64,000 nt of DNA from an uncultured Rhodocyclaceae bacterium (GCA_934271525.1 CAKQRL010000007.1:1-64000); one strand, 5' to 3'; shown: positions 24,120 to 33,026, counted from the first letter of the stretch. The notes: generated by a model not told the origin, from the letters alone. Made by a program: numbers and translations.

Positions 24120-25360
24120 TTTTCTTGCCTTTCAACCATGCGTTCCAACTCATCAAAAGCGTCCTGCCATTCGGGCGGCGGCGGCGCGTCGTCGTTTTGT
24201 GTGCGGTAAAGTTGGATGAACAAATCCTTTGGGTTTAATTTTTGCAGAATGTGCAGGGATTGCTCTTGCGCTGATTCCAAAGAATCGCCCTGCCCTTTTT
24301 CCAAAACGCCCTGCTCCAAAAGCATCAAACGAACAGCCTTATTTTCCAAGGCTTTTTTTACCTCCGATGCGGCAAACAAATCCTGCGCATTAAAACGCAA
24401 ACGGATTTTCAAAAATGGGTATTCTTCAACATTGTCGTTGGTTTTTTTTTCAGGCAAATCGGCGATTTTTTGCAAAATTTCTTGTTTGGATAAGGCAGAT
24501 GAATCGTCTGGCCATTGCCAAAAATCCACCAGTCGGGTTAAAAAAATTGACAAGACGTTTTTTAATTTTTTGCCTTCAAATTCAACCTTCAACACCCGAT
24601 GGCGATAATGCCGCTCGGTAAAAGAAAGCGGAATTGCCGAACCGCTATAAAAAATTTTGTCGCTAATTTTTTGTGCGCGGTGCAAATGCCCAAGCGCAAC
24701 ATAATCAATGCTTTTGGGAAAAACATTTGCTGATACACTTTCTTGCCCGCCGATTAAAAGCCGCCGCTCCGAATCGGGCGAATTTTGCGCGCCTGCAACA
24801 AAACAATGCGCCGTGGCGATAATCGGCAAATTCTTATTCGGCACCAAACTAAGCGCTGTTTCATAAAATGCGGCAACACCGGTTTCATAAAAACATTCTT
24901 CGCTTTCTTGAATAAAAGGCGCAATGTCCGAAACGCGCAAAAACGGCACCGCCAAGCAAAAGGCGGCAACATCGCCCGCGCGGTTTTTTAAGGGAATAAT
25001 CAAATCAGCAGGGTTATTCACCGCGCCGACTACGGCAACATTCAAATAGCGCAACACTTCGCGCGGGGCTTCCAGCCGCAATGCGGAATCGTGATTGCCC
25101 GCAACCAACACCGTTTGCACGTGCGGCATTTTGGCGTGCAATTCGCCCAAAAATTGATACAAAGCTTTCAAGGCAAATGCCGATGGATTGATTTTGTCAA
25201 AAATATCGCCTGCAACAATTAAAGCATCGGCATTTTCATTGTTTAAAATTTCTAACAATTCGGCAAAAAAGGCGCGGTGTTCCAAACGGCGATCCGCTTC
25301 ATCCAAAAAACTATGCCCCAGATGCCAATCGGCAGAGTGAATAAAAGTGAAGTTTTCCAC
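24116..25360 (-). CDS. sbcD: Exonuclease subunit SbcD (Mre11-like)
   Basis: A 414-residue metallophosphatase nuclease. The phosphoesterase motifs are in order: SADWHLG (Asp11, His13), VAGDIFD (Asp51), VAGNHDS (Asn88, His89), TAHCF and LGHLHRAQ. With SbcC it cleaves hairpins and trims ends. The only plausible start is a GTG at 25360, because the fold begins within six residues and no ATG lies upstream in frame. That GTG is the one inside the repeat core (ACCGTGGAAAAC), so the repeat provides the initiation codon. No clear Shine-Dalgarno sequence precedes it. Confidence 0.93.
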   Translation of the reverse strand: MENFTFIHSADWHLGHSFLDEADRRLEHRAFFAELLEILNNENADALIVAGDIFDKINPSAFALKALYQFLGELHAKMPHVQTVLVAGNHDSALRLEAPREVLRYLNVAVVGAVNNPADLIIPLKNRAGDVAAFCLAVPFLRVSDIAPFIQESEECFYETGVAAFYETALSLVPNKNLPIIATAHCFVAGAQNSPDSERRLLIGGQESVSANVFPKSIDYVALGHLHRAQKISDKIFYSGSAIPLSFTERHYRHRVLKVEFEGKKLKNVLSIFLTRLVDFWQWPDDSSALSKQEILQKIADLPEKKTNDNVEEYPFLKIRLRFNAQDLFAASEVKKALENKAVRLMLLEQGVLEKGQGDSLESAQEQSLHILQKLNPKDLFIQLYRTQNDDAPPPPEWQDAFDELERMVERQEK

Positions 25361-25410
25361 GGTAAACGCCAGATTTTTTTCAAAAAAATATTGGTTTACC
25401 GTGGAAAATG
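25351..25410. repeat. Paired palindromic repeat overlapping the sbcD start
   Basis: Cores are TCCACGGTAAAC at 25356-25367 and GTTTACCGTGGA at 25394-25405, offset 38. The left arm contains the sbcD GTG start, and the element lies in the divergent sbcD-epd region. Confidence 0.92.
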
Positions 25411-25493
25411 TTTTTTTTCAAGTTTTAAAAGTTTTAATCCAAAAAAAAAGCGGCGGCGCTACAATTTTGAATTTTTAAAAACGGCAAAAAACA

Positions 25494-26510
25494 ATGCGTT
25501 TTGCAATACACGGCTTTGGGCGAATTGGGCGTTGCGTTTTGCGCGCGTGGGCAGAGTCGCCCACAAAAAACCTCATTCCCGCAGCCATCAACGAGCCTGC
25601 GGATGCCCAAAGTATACTTTATTTGAGCCTTTATGATTCCACGCACGGCGTTTTTCCTTGCCCTTTGAGCTTGGAAGATGAAGATTTTTTATTGTTTAAA
25701 CACAACATTGCACTGAGCCATTTTTCAAAAATTAAAGATTTAAAATGGCGCGCCAAAGCCGATTTGATTTTGGAATGTTCCGGGCAATACGGCAAGCGCA
25801 AACACTTGGAAATGCTCTTGAAAAAAGGCGGCAAGGTTTTGATTTTATCCAACCCGGGCGATTCACAAGACGATGTCGACCAAACCATTATTTTTGGTTT
25901 TAACGAAAAAACTTTAACGGGAAAAGAAAAAATCATTTCCGCCGCCAGCTGCACAACGCTGGCAAGCGTGCCAACTTTGTCCTTGATTCACCAAACAATC
26001 GGCATTGAAGAAGTTTTTATCACCACGCTGCATTCGGTGATGAACGACCAACCGCTCTTAGATGGTTACCACCACAAAGACTTGCGCCGCACGCGCTCTG
26101 CCCTGCATTCTTTAATTCCCGTTTCAACGGGTTTGGCACAAGGCATTGAGCGCTTCTTGCCCGATTTAAAACAACATGTGAGCGCGCGCGCCATTCGCAC
26201 ACCAATTTTGAATGTTTCGGCATTGGATATTACATTGGTTTTAAAAAAATCGGTTTCGTTGGTCAGTGCGCAGGCAATTATCCAAAACGCCATTGATTCG
26301 GGCGCACTGCCTTTTCATTCTTACACGCGCCAAGCGCACGCTTCCATTGATTTTAACCACAACCCCAACTCCGCCATTGTGGATTTTTTGGAAATGCGCC
26401 AAAGCGGCAAATGCTTGCAACTTTTGATTTGGTTTGATAACGAATGGGCATATTCCAAACGACTCTTGGATTTGGCGGATTTTGTGGCAGAATTCCACGG
26501 TAAACCTTGA
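25494..26510 (+). CDS. epd: Erythrose-4-phosphate dehydrogenase (GapA-like)
   Basis: A 338-residue dehydrogenase of the GAPDH fold. The N-terminal GFGRIGR binds NAD, and the catalytic pair is Cys153 (SAASCTTL) and His180 (TTLHS). HSVMNDQPLLDGYHHKDLRRTR, SIDFNHNPNSAIVD and WFDNEW follow the Epd pattern (substrate erythrose 4-phosphate, pyridoxal phosphate route) more closely than GapA, and epd-pgk is the enterobacterial order. The residue after CTT is Leu rather than the near-invariant Asn, so specificity is uncertain and GAPDH activity remains possible. The C-terminal EFHGKP is encoded by a repeat copy. Confidence 0.82.
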   Translation: MRFAIHGFGRIGRCVLRAWAESPTKNLIPAAINEPADAQSILYLSLYDSTHGVFPCPLSLEDEDFLLFKHNIALSHFSKIKDLKWRAKADLILECSGQYGKRKHLEMLLKKGGKVLILSNPGDSQDDVDQTIIFGFNEKTLTGKEKIISAASCTTLASVPTLSLIHQTIGIEEVFITTLHSVMNDQPLLDGYHHKDLRRTRSALHSLIPVSTGLAQGIERFLPDLKQHVSARAIRTPILNVSALDITLVLKKSVSLVSAQAIIQNAIDSGALPFHSYTRQAHASIDFNHNPNSAIVDFLEMRQSGKCLQLLIWFDNEWAYSKRLLDLADFVAEFHGKP

Positions 26511-26525
26511 TTTTTTTTGAAAAAA
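26491..26525 (-). repeat. Repeat unit at the 3' end of epd
   Basis: The core TCCACGGTAAAC (26494-26505) is read as FHGKP just before the epd TGA stop. The T8 and GAAAAAA tract extends into the pgk leader. Confidence 0.88.
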
Positions 26526-26540
26526 GAAGACATTCAAACA

Positions 26541-27731
26541 ATGAATATTTTGAAATTAAGCAAAGTCAATTTGCACAACAAACGCGTTTTGATTCGCGCG
26601 GATTTAAACGTGCCGCAAGATGAAGCCGGCAATATCACCGAAGACACGCGCATTCGCGCATCCCTTGCTTCTATCAACCATTGTTTGCAACAAAACGCCG
26701 CGGTGATGGTAACCTCCCACTTGGGGCGCCCAACCGAAGGCGAATTGGGCGAAGACGATTCCTTAATGCCAGTTGCTGTGCGTTTGGGGCAACTTTTAAA
26801 GCAACCTGTGCGCTTAATTCAAAATTGGGTGGATGGCCATTTTGAAGTCAAAAACGGCGAAGTGGTTTTGTTAGAAAACTGCCGCTGCAATGTGGGCGAG
26901 AAAAAAAATGATGAAGCGCTTGCCAAAAAAATGGCAAAACTTTGCGATGTTTATGTCAATGATGCTTTTGGCACGGCACACCGCGCAGAAGCCACCACCG
27001 TTGGCTTGGCAAAATTTGCGCCGGTGGCGTGCGCGGGCATTTTGATGAGTGCGGAAATTGACGCCTTAACCCGCGCTTTTTTTAACCCCACGCATCCGCT
27101 GGTTGCCATTGTGGGCGGCTCTAAGGTTTCTTCTAAATTAACCATTTTAAAACGCTTATCTGAAAAAGTTGACCAACTGATTGTGGGCGGTGGCATTTTG
27201 AATACGTTTTTGCTTGCCGCTGGCAAACGCGTGGGCGATTCTTTGTCTGAACCCGGTTTAATCCGCGATGCGCACAAAATTATGGATTTGATGCACGAGC
27301 GCGGCGCGGATGTGCCTTTGCCTGTTGATGTTGTGGTGGCTGATGAAGTGTCAACCCTTGCGCGCGCCAATAAAATTCCCGTTGATTCTGTGGGTTTGCA
27401 CGACCGCATTTTGGATATCGGCCCCAAATCTGCCGCGCATTTGGCGCAGATTATTGCGGATGCGGGCACCATCATTTGGAATGGCCCAGTTGGAATGTTT
27501 GAATTGCCGCAATTTGCAGGCGGCACCAAAATGTTGGCATCCGCCATTGCGCATTCTTCCGCCTTTACCATTGCAGGCGGCGGCGACACGCTGGCTGCCA
27601 TTGCCAAATTCAATATTGCGCCCAATGTTGGCTACATTTCAACCGGCGGCGGCGCCTTTTTGGAATTTTTGGAAGGCAAAACCTTGCCCGCCATTGCGGC
27701 GCTGGAAGAACGCGCTGAATCGCTTGTTTAA
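26541..27731 (+). CDS. pgk: Phosphoglycerate kinase
   Basis: A 396-residue kinase transferring the acyl phosphate of 1,3-bisphosphoglycerate to ADP. VLIRADLNVP (Asp21, Asn23) is the substrate-binding signature, HLGRP and NDAFGTAHR are conserved, and GGGDTLAAI is the nucleotide-loop motif near the C-terminus. The start is set at the ATG of MNILKLSKVN; an upstream in-frame TTG would add eight residues without family support. It lies 30 bases after epd and is followed by maf. Confidence 0.96.
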   Translation: MNILKLSKVNLHNKRVLIRADLNVPQDEAGNITEDTRIRASLASINHCLQQNAAVMVTSHLGRPTEGELGEDDSLMPVAVRLGQLLKQPVRLIQNWVDGHFEVKNGEVVLLENCRCNVGEKKNDEALAKKMAKLCDVYVNDAFGTAHRAEATTVGLAKFAPVACAGILMSAEIDALTRAFFNPTHPLVAIVGGSKVSSKLTILKRLSEKVDQLIVGGGILNTFLLAAGKRVGDSLSEPGLIRDAHKIMDLMHERGADVPLPVDVVVADEVSTLARANKIPVDSVGLHDRILDIGPKSAAHLAQIIADAGTIIWNGPVGMFELPQFAGGTKMLASAIAHSSAFTIAGGGDTLAAIAKFNIAPNVGYISTGGGAFLEFLEGKTLPAIAALEERAESLV

Positions 27732-27769
27732 TTTTTTTAAAAAAAATTTTGGGTTGACCGTGGAAAAAA
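27731..27769 (+). repeat. Repeat unit between pgk and maf, supplying the maf start
   Basis: ATTTTTTTAAAAAAAATTTTGG leads into GTTGACCGTGGA (27753-27764). The GTG of the core (27760) or its TTG (27754) is the only usable maf start. Confidence 0.9.
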
Positions 27770-28338
27770 AACTTGTTTTGGCATCTTCTTCCGTTTTTAG
27801 AAAAGCGTTGTTAGAACGCTTAAACATTCCGTTTGTTTGCGCCTCCCCCAACATTGATGAATCGCCCAATGAAAATGAATCGCCTGAAAATTTAGCCAAA
27901 CGTTTGTCCATTGAAAAAGCCAAAGCGCTAGCCAAAGATTTTCCCAATGCGTTGATTATCGGCTCCGACCAAGTGGCAACGGCAAATGGCAAAATTTACG
28001 GCAAACCCAAAACTTTGGAAAATGGCGTTTTGCAATTAAAAGAATTGTCGGGAAAATCGGTTGATTTTTTAAGCGCTTTAACCCTTTTAAACGCCAAAAC
28101 GGGCAATGTGCAAAGCCAATGCGTTTTAACCCGCGTGCAGTTTCGGCAATTAACAGAATCCGAAATCCGCCAATATTTAAACCAAGAACCCGATGCCATC
28201 AATTGCGCAGGTTCGGCAAAATCAGAGTCGCTTGGCATTACGTTATTAGAAAAAATACAATCAAACGACCCAACCGCGCTTGTTGGTTTGCCTTTAATTG
28301 CCTTGTGCCAAATGTTGCGCCAAGAAAACGCCTTATGA
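27760..28338 (+). CDS. maf: Maf/YceF nucleotide pyrophosphatase
   Basis: A 192-residue Maf-family enzyme that hydrolyses modified nucleoside triphosphates; the YceF branch prefers m7GTP. LASSSVFRKALLERL, IIGSDQVA and VGLPLIALCQMLR match YceF closely. There is no ATG near the start: the GTG at 27760 (MEKKLVLASSS) or the TTG at 27754, both inside the repeat core, must initiate. The reading frame is open far upstream across pgk, but only as a shadow. Its stop overlaps the next start (ATGA), so the two are translationally coupled. Confidence 0.9.
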   Translation: MEKKLVLASSSVFRKALLERLNIPFVCASPNIDESPNENESPENLAKRLSIEKAKALAKDFPNALIIGSDQVATANGKIYGKPKTLENGVLQLKELSGKSVDFLSALTLLNAKTGNVQSQCVLTRVQFRQLTESEIRQYLNQEPDAINCAGSAKSESLGITLLEKIQSNDPTALVGLPLIALCQMLRQENAL

Positions 28339-29060
28339 AACCGCTGGGCACGCTTTTTTTAATTCCCACGCCGCTTTTTTTTAAAAGCAAAAATCCGCCA
28401 ACTTGCGCTGATTTTTTGCTCAATCACAATTTAAAAACCTTAAAAACTTTAAAACATTTTGTGGTAGAAAACGCCAAAACCGCACGTGCGCATTTAAAAG
28501 GCTTAACCGATTTGCCTTTGCAAGAACTCCATTTAATGGAATTAAACGAACATACGCCCAAAAAGCAAATAGCAGATTTTTTAACCCCGCTTTTACAAGG
28601 CGAAAATATGGGTTTGATGAGCGAAGCCGGTTGCCCAGCTGTTGCCGACCCGGGCGCTTGGTTGGTCAATTGTGCGCACCAAAAAAATATTATTGTGGAA
28701 CCTTGGATTGGCGCATCATCCATTTTGTTGGCGTTGATGGCAAGCGGTTTGAATGGGCAGCGTTTTTGTTTTTGGGGTTATTTGCCAAGCGAATCCCAAC
28801 AACGCAAAATGCACATTTTAAAATTAGAAAAAGAATCCAAACAAAACCAACAAACCCAAATTTTTATTGAAACGCCTTATCGCAATGAAGCGCTTTTTGA
28901 AAGTTTATTAAAACACTGCGCCTTGCAAACCCAAATTTGCGTGGCGCTGAATTTAACGCAAGAAACACAATGGATTAAAACCCAAAGTGTGAAAGCGTGG
29001 CAAAATGCCGCTTTACCTGTTTTGAAAAATCAATTAGCCGTTTTTTTGTTGTTAGGATAA
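28335..29060 (+). CDS. SAM-dependent methyltransferase, RsmI-like (tetrapyrrole methylase fold)
   Basis: A 241-residue protein of the RsmI-related COG0313 group. GTLFLIPTPL is the family N-terminus, GLMSEAGCPAVADPG the SAM-binding segment and FIETPYRNEALFE the conserved central motif. True RsmI (16S rRNA C1402 2'-O-methyltransferase) is longer, near 280 residues. This shorter paralogue class is found beside maf in many beta- and gammaproteobacteria and its substrate is unproven. The start at 28335 is fixed by the ATGA overlap with maf. Confidence 0.85.
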   Translation: MKPLGTLFLIPTPLFFKSKNPPTCADFLLNHNLKTLKTLKHFVVENAKTARAHLKGLTDLPLQELHLMELNEHTPKKQIADFLTPLLQGENMGLMSEAGCPAVADPGAWLVNCAHQKNIIVEPWIGASSILLALMASGLNGQRFCFWGYLPSESQQRKMHILKLEKESKQNQQTQIFIETPYRNEALFESLLKHCALQTQICVALNLTQETQWIKTQSVKAWQNAALPVLKNQLAVFLLLG

Positions 29061-29062
29061 CT

Positions 29063-30442
29063 ATGGACAATTACACTTGGGCTGGCCGTTTTGATGAACC
29101 GATGAGCGAATTGGTCAAACGCTACACCGCTTCTATTGCTTTTGACAAACGCTTGTGGCAACAAGATATTCGCGCTTCACTGGCGCATGCCAAAATGTTG
29201 TGCAAACAAAAAATCATCACCCAAGAAGATTTAACCGCCATTGAAAACGGTATGGCACAAATTAAAGAAGAAATTGAAACTGGACGATTCCACTGGTCGC
29301 TGGATTTGGAAGATGTGCATTTCAACATTGAAAAACGCTTAACAGAATTGGTGGGCGATTCTGGCAAACGCTTGCACACCGCGCGCTCACGCAATGACCA
29401 AGTGGCAACGGATATGCGCCTTTTTGTGCGCGATTCCATTGATTCTATTTTGCTGATTTTAAAAAAATTCCAACTGGTGCTTTTAAATTTAGCCGAGCGC
29501 GAAGCAAACACCGCAATGCCGGGTTTAACGCATTTGCAAATTGCGCAACCCATTTCCTTTGGGCACCATTTGATGGCGTATTTTGAAATGTTTTGCCGCG
29601 ATGTTGAACGCCTGCAAAACACGCGCTGCCGCTTGAACAAACTGCCTTTGGGCGCGGCGGCTTTGGCCGGCACAACTTATCCCATTGACCGCGAAATGGT
29701 CGCCAAAGAATTGGGGTTTGATGGACTTTGTTTGAACTCTCTGGATGCCGTCTCCGACCGCGATTTTGCCATTGAATTTTGCGCGGATGCGGCGCTGTTG
29801 ATGATGCACATCTCGCGCTTGTCCGAAGAATTGGTTTTGTGGATGAATCCACGTTTTGGTTTTATCACCTTGCCCGACCGCTTTTGCACGGGCTCATCCA
29901 TTATGCCGCAGAAAAAAAATCCAGACGTGCCCGAACTTGCGCGCGGCAAAACCGGGCGCATTTATGGCCATTTAACCGCCCTTTTAACTTTGATGAAAGC
30001 CCAACCTTTGGCTTACAACAAAGACAACCAAGAAGACAAAGAACCGCTTTTTGACACCATTGATACATTAAGCGACACCTTGCTGATTTTTACCGAAATG
30101 TTAGAAGGCTTGAAAGTCAAACCGCAAGCGCTTTTGAATGCCTTAAAAGAAGGTTTTGCCATGGCCACCGATTTGGCGGATTATTTGGTTAAAAAAGGCA
30201 TTCCCTTTCGGGATGCGCACGCCGCCGTGGGGCGCGCCGTGAAAATGGCAGAACAAAAAGGCGTTGGCTTATCCGATTTGAGTTTAAAAGAATTGCAACA
30301 ATTTTGCCCAGCCGTTGAAAACGATGTTTTTGAATGTTTGAAAATTGAAAACGCTTTGAAAGCCCGCGCGCACATTGGCGCCACAGCGCCTTCTTGCGTT
30401 TTAAAAGCCATTCAAACGGCACGCGAAAATTTAAAGGATTAA
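29063..30442 (+). CDS. argH: Argininosuccinate lyase
   Basis: A 459-residue fumarase/aspartase-superfamily enzyme that splits argininosuccinate into arginine and fumarate. WAGRF near the start, HTARSRNDQVATDMRLF, and the flexible catalytic loop GSSIMPQKKNPD (277-288) are diagnostic. The ATG is 2 bases after the stop of the upstream methyltransferase gene, with AGGAT as ribosome-binding site. It is the last gene of the epd-pgk-maf-methyltransferase-argH run; a palindromic repeat follows the stop directly. Confidence 0.96.
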   Translation: MDNYTWAGRFDEPMSELVKRYTASIAFDKRLWQQDIRASLAHAKMLCKQKIITQEDLTAIENGMAQIKEEIETGRFHWSLDLEDVHFNIEKRLTELVGDSGKRLHTARSRNDQVATDMRLFVRDSIDSILLILKKFQLVLLNLAEREANTAMPGLTHLQIAQPISFGHHLMAYFEMFCRDVERLQNTRCRLNKLPLGAAALAGTTYPIDREMVAKELGFDGLCLNSLDAVSDRDFAIEFCADAALLMMHISRLSEELVLWMNPRFGFITLPDRFCTGSSIMPQKKNPDVPELARGKTGRIYGHLTALLTLMKAQPLAYNKDNQEDKEPLFDTIDTLSDTLLIFTEMLEGLKVKPQALLNALKEGFAMATDLADYLVKKGIPFRDAHAAVGRAVKMAEQKGVGLSDLSLKELQQFCPAVENDVFECLKIENALKARAHIGATAPSCVLKAIQTARENLKD

Positions 30443-30495
30443 AAAAATCCACGGTCAACATTTAAAAAATTTTAAATGTTTACCGTGGAAAATTG
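30443..30495. repeat. Paired palindromic repeat (short form) after argH
   Basis: Cores are TCCACGGTCAAC at 30448-30459 and GTTTACCGTGGA at 30478-30489, offset 30. The centre ATTTAAAAAATTTTAAAT is itself palindromic, so the element folds end to end. Confidence 0.9.
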
Positions 30496-30528
30496 AAAAT
30501 CAAAAGCCACTTTTTTTGAAATATAAAA

Positions 30529-30918
30529 ATGGAAAATAATTTAAAAATAAACGCTGTGATGTTAATGGCGCAATGGGCAGAAAAAATCCCGCCCAAAAAA
30601 AGCATTATTTTGCAAAAAGAATTAAAAAATATTGATGATTCAACAGCGCTAGCACTTGCCGCCATTCCTTTAAAAGACCCAATTTTAGGACTTGTATTGA
30701 GTATTTTTTTTGGCGGTTTTGGGGTTGACCGATTTTACAAAGGCGATATTTTATTAGGTATTTTAAAACTCTGTTTGTCGTGGCTAACTTTTGGCATTTG
30801 GTGGTTATTGGATTGCTTTTTTATTTTTGGCGGAATTAAAGAAGATAATTTCAACAAAATAATCGCCACCATTTCATCAGCCAAACAAAAAACAGCTTCA
30901 ATGATTTCACAAACTTAA
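30529..30918 (+). CDS. TM2 domain membrane protein
   Basis: A 129-residue small membrane protein. The TM2 signature FGGFGVDRFYKGD (61-73) sits in the turn between two hydrophobic helices (about 52-66 and 76-100). TM2 proteins are of unknown biochemical role. About 50 polar N-terminal residues precede the domain, and a short helical tail follows. The gene stands alone between two complete palindromic repeats and its base composition is more AT-rich than argH, suggesting an accessory cassette. Confidence 0.85.
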   Translation: MENNLKINAVMLMAQWAEKIPPKKSIILQKELKNIDDSTALALAAIPLKDPILGLVLSIFFGGFGVDRFYKGDILLGILKLCLSWLTFGIWWLLDCFFIFGGIKEDNFNKIIATISSAKQKTASMISQT

Positions 30919-30977
30919 AATCCACGGTAAACAAATAATTATTTTCAAAAAAATAAAATGTTTACCGTGGAAAATTA
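30916..30977. repeat. Paired palindromic repeat between the TM2 and acyltransferase genes
   Basis: Cores are TCCACGGTAAAC at 30921-30932 and GTTTACCGTGGA at 30960-30971, offset 39. It starts at the TM2 stop and touches the acyltransferase stop, filling the whole convergent gap. Confidence 0.92.
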
Positions 30978-32833
30978 TTTTTCTTTGATTATTTTTGCAA
31001 TTTCAGCGGCAACAGGCTCTGAACCCCAAAACGTCAAATGATTATCATCCCAAAAATTTGCGCCGTGCTCGCCAAAGGCTTGGCAATGCCCTTTTTCATC
31101 GCACAACATTTCAAAAGGATAAACAAAATGCACAAAATCGGGGAATTTTTTCTCCCGAGACCAACGACTAAAATTCAAATACGGCGCAATGTCATAAGGC
31201 GGTTTACATTCTTTGGGCGGACGAATTAAACGACTTCTATAATTCGCCTGCTCGCAAAGCACATCAATATTGCCGGGGTCACCCACAAAAATAAATTTTT
31301 TAGGCGCTGGGTCAAAGAGCGCGACCTTTTGCATAATCAAATCGTAAAATTCATCGGCATTTTTTGGATTCAAACTGTAAAAACCTGAATTGCCCGTAAC
31401 AACAACTTCGGGCGTTGGCGCGGCAATCAATTCTCTTTGAATGTTTTCACACAAATTCGCAGGTGCCTGAAAAGCACGCAAAGCATTTGCAGAATAAGAC
31501 ATTTTGTTTTTACCAACCCAACAAAGCCCTGCAATGCGGTCAAAGGCGTAATCATTGCCTAATTTTTCGGCAAGTTGCAATTCAAAATGCGCCATATGCG
31601 AATCGCCAAACAAAATGATTTTTTTGGGCGATTCGCGGTTGCCCGTTTTGAGCCATTTGCCCCAAGTTGCCCACCATTCTTGGCCAAAATCATTGCGTTC
31701 TTTTGCAGTTGTAACAAAACCAATGCCGCCCGCCACGCCCAAAAGAAGCATCACGATGCAAAGCAAACGCACTTTTAGGCGTTTTTTGCCACCAAACCGC
31801 AAAGGATTTTCAATCAAAAACGTGGTTAAAAAAGCAAACAAAATGGCAACAAGCAAAATACCCCAACGCGCGGCAACGCTTGGCATCTCACCCCAATAAA
31901 TTTTGGCATAACAAAGCAGTGGCCAATGCCAGAGATAAAGCGGATACGAAATTCTGCCAATAAAAACAGCAACCTTGTTTTTTAAAATCAAACGGTTAAA
32001 ACAAGCATTTTCACCTGCGGCAATTAAACAGACCGCACCAATCACCGGAAAAAGCGCCCATTTTCCGGGAAATGCCATTCCCGCTTTAATTCTAAAAACG
32101 CTATAAATTAAAAAAATAAAACCGATAACAGATAAAAAATTCCTAAAACGCAACCCATTGATTTTATTAGAAAATACCCCTCCCCCCCCCCGCAAAGTGA
32201 AAGTTTCGCCACAATAGCACCTGCCAAAAGTTCCCACACGCGCGTAACAGGCAAATAAAATGTGGCAACGCGGCGGTAGTTAATGCCAACAAGATTGGTT
32301 AAAAGGGAAAGAACAAACAAAAACACCACAACGCCCAAAAGTTTCCAATTTTTCTTGTGGGCAAACCAAAGAATAAAAGGAAAAGCAATATAAAACTGCT
32401 CTTCAATGCCCAAGCTCCACAAATGAAGCAAAGGTTTTAATTCGGCGGTAATGTCAAAATAACCTGCTTCACGCCAGAACACAAAGTTGGCAACAAAACC
32501 AACGCTTGCCAAAAGGTGTTTTGCCAAAATCAAAAATTCGTGGTCAAAAAAGATGATTTTGCCAAAAAGAAAAGTGGCAATTAAAACAACAATTAAAGCA
32601 GGAAAAATGCGGCGGATGCGGCGGGCGTAAAAATCTAAAAAAGAAAAGCGATTTTCGGAAAGTTGCGTAAAAATAATGCGGGCAATTAAAAAACCAGAAA
32701 TAACAAAAAAAACATCCACACCCGTAAACCCGCCACGCAAAGCGTGCGGAAAAAAGTGGTAAATAACAACGCTTAATACAGCTACGGCACGCAAACCATC
32801 AATATCAGGGCGGTAAAGAAGAGACTTTTGCAC
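30975..32833 (-). pseudogene. OafA-like acyltransferase (AT3 + SGNH), out of frame at a poly-G tract
   Basis: Two overlapping frames together make one membrane O-acyltransferase of about 619 residues. The 5' part (32833-32108) begins YRPDIDGLRAVAV with the conserved His26 and GVDVFFVISGF (38-48), followed by several membrane helices. The 3' part (readable from 32237 to 30975) has more helices (ISYPLYLWHWPLL) and a C-terminal SGNH domain with FGDSH and DDNH. They are separated by a frame change at ten consecutive G (32191-32182). Eleven or eight G would fuse them through SLCGGGGGVFSNKIN. Family members add acetyl groups to O-antigen or other surface glycans. A slippery tract in such a gene is classic phase variation, so I read this as an OFF state rather than a dead gene. 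Confidence 0.87.
32182..32191 (-). repeat. Poly-G tract (10 G on the coding strand) inside the acyltransferase
   Basis: The coding strand reads TTTGC, ten G, A, GGGG, TATTTT. The 5' frame continues as CGGGEGYF and stops at 32108; the 3' frame reads LRGGGGVFSNK. Gain of one G or loss of two restores a full-length protein. Confidence 0.9.
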
Positions 32834-32904
32834 GGTGTTTTTCTTTTGTTTTTTAAAAACGGCGATTTTATCTTTTTTTTAAGCGTTTAAATCTCTAAAA
32901 AAGC

Positions 32905-32966
32905 GATTTTCCACGGTGAACAAAAAGTTTTTTTCAAAAAAATTTGGCGTTTACCGTGGATTTTTA
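32905..32966. repeat. Paired palindromic repeat upstream of the acyltransferase
   Basis: The left core TCCACGGTGAAC is at 32910-32921 (one variant base). The right core GTTTACCGTGGA is at 32949-32960, offset 39. It lies in the divergent region between the acyltransferase and aroE. Confidence 0.88.
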
Positions 32967-32992
32967 AAAACGCGTATTTTTTGCTCTTCCAA

Positions 32993-33026
32993 TTTAAAAT
33001 TTCTTTTGCGTTGACCGTGGATTTTT
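32993..33026 (+). repeat. Single repeat unit upstream of aroE
   Basis: The exact core GTTGACCGTGGA is at 33010-33021, followed by a T run and preceded by an A/T-rich stretch. It is 50 bases downstream of a complete pair and 40 bases before the aroE ATG. Confidence 0.85.

Noticed and set aside
27310..27759. Upstream extension of the maf frame across pgk.
   Set aside because: It is a shadow of pgk in another frame; Maf homology begins only at the repeat core.
28119..28334. Upstream extension of the RsmI-like frame.
   Set aside because: It overlaps maf entirely; the ATGA junction at 28335 gives the family N-terminus.
30975..32237. A separate complete gene for the 3' half of the acyltransferase.
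   Set aside because: Its first residues translate the poly-G region in another frame and it lacks the essential AT3 N-terminus; it is half of one gene.
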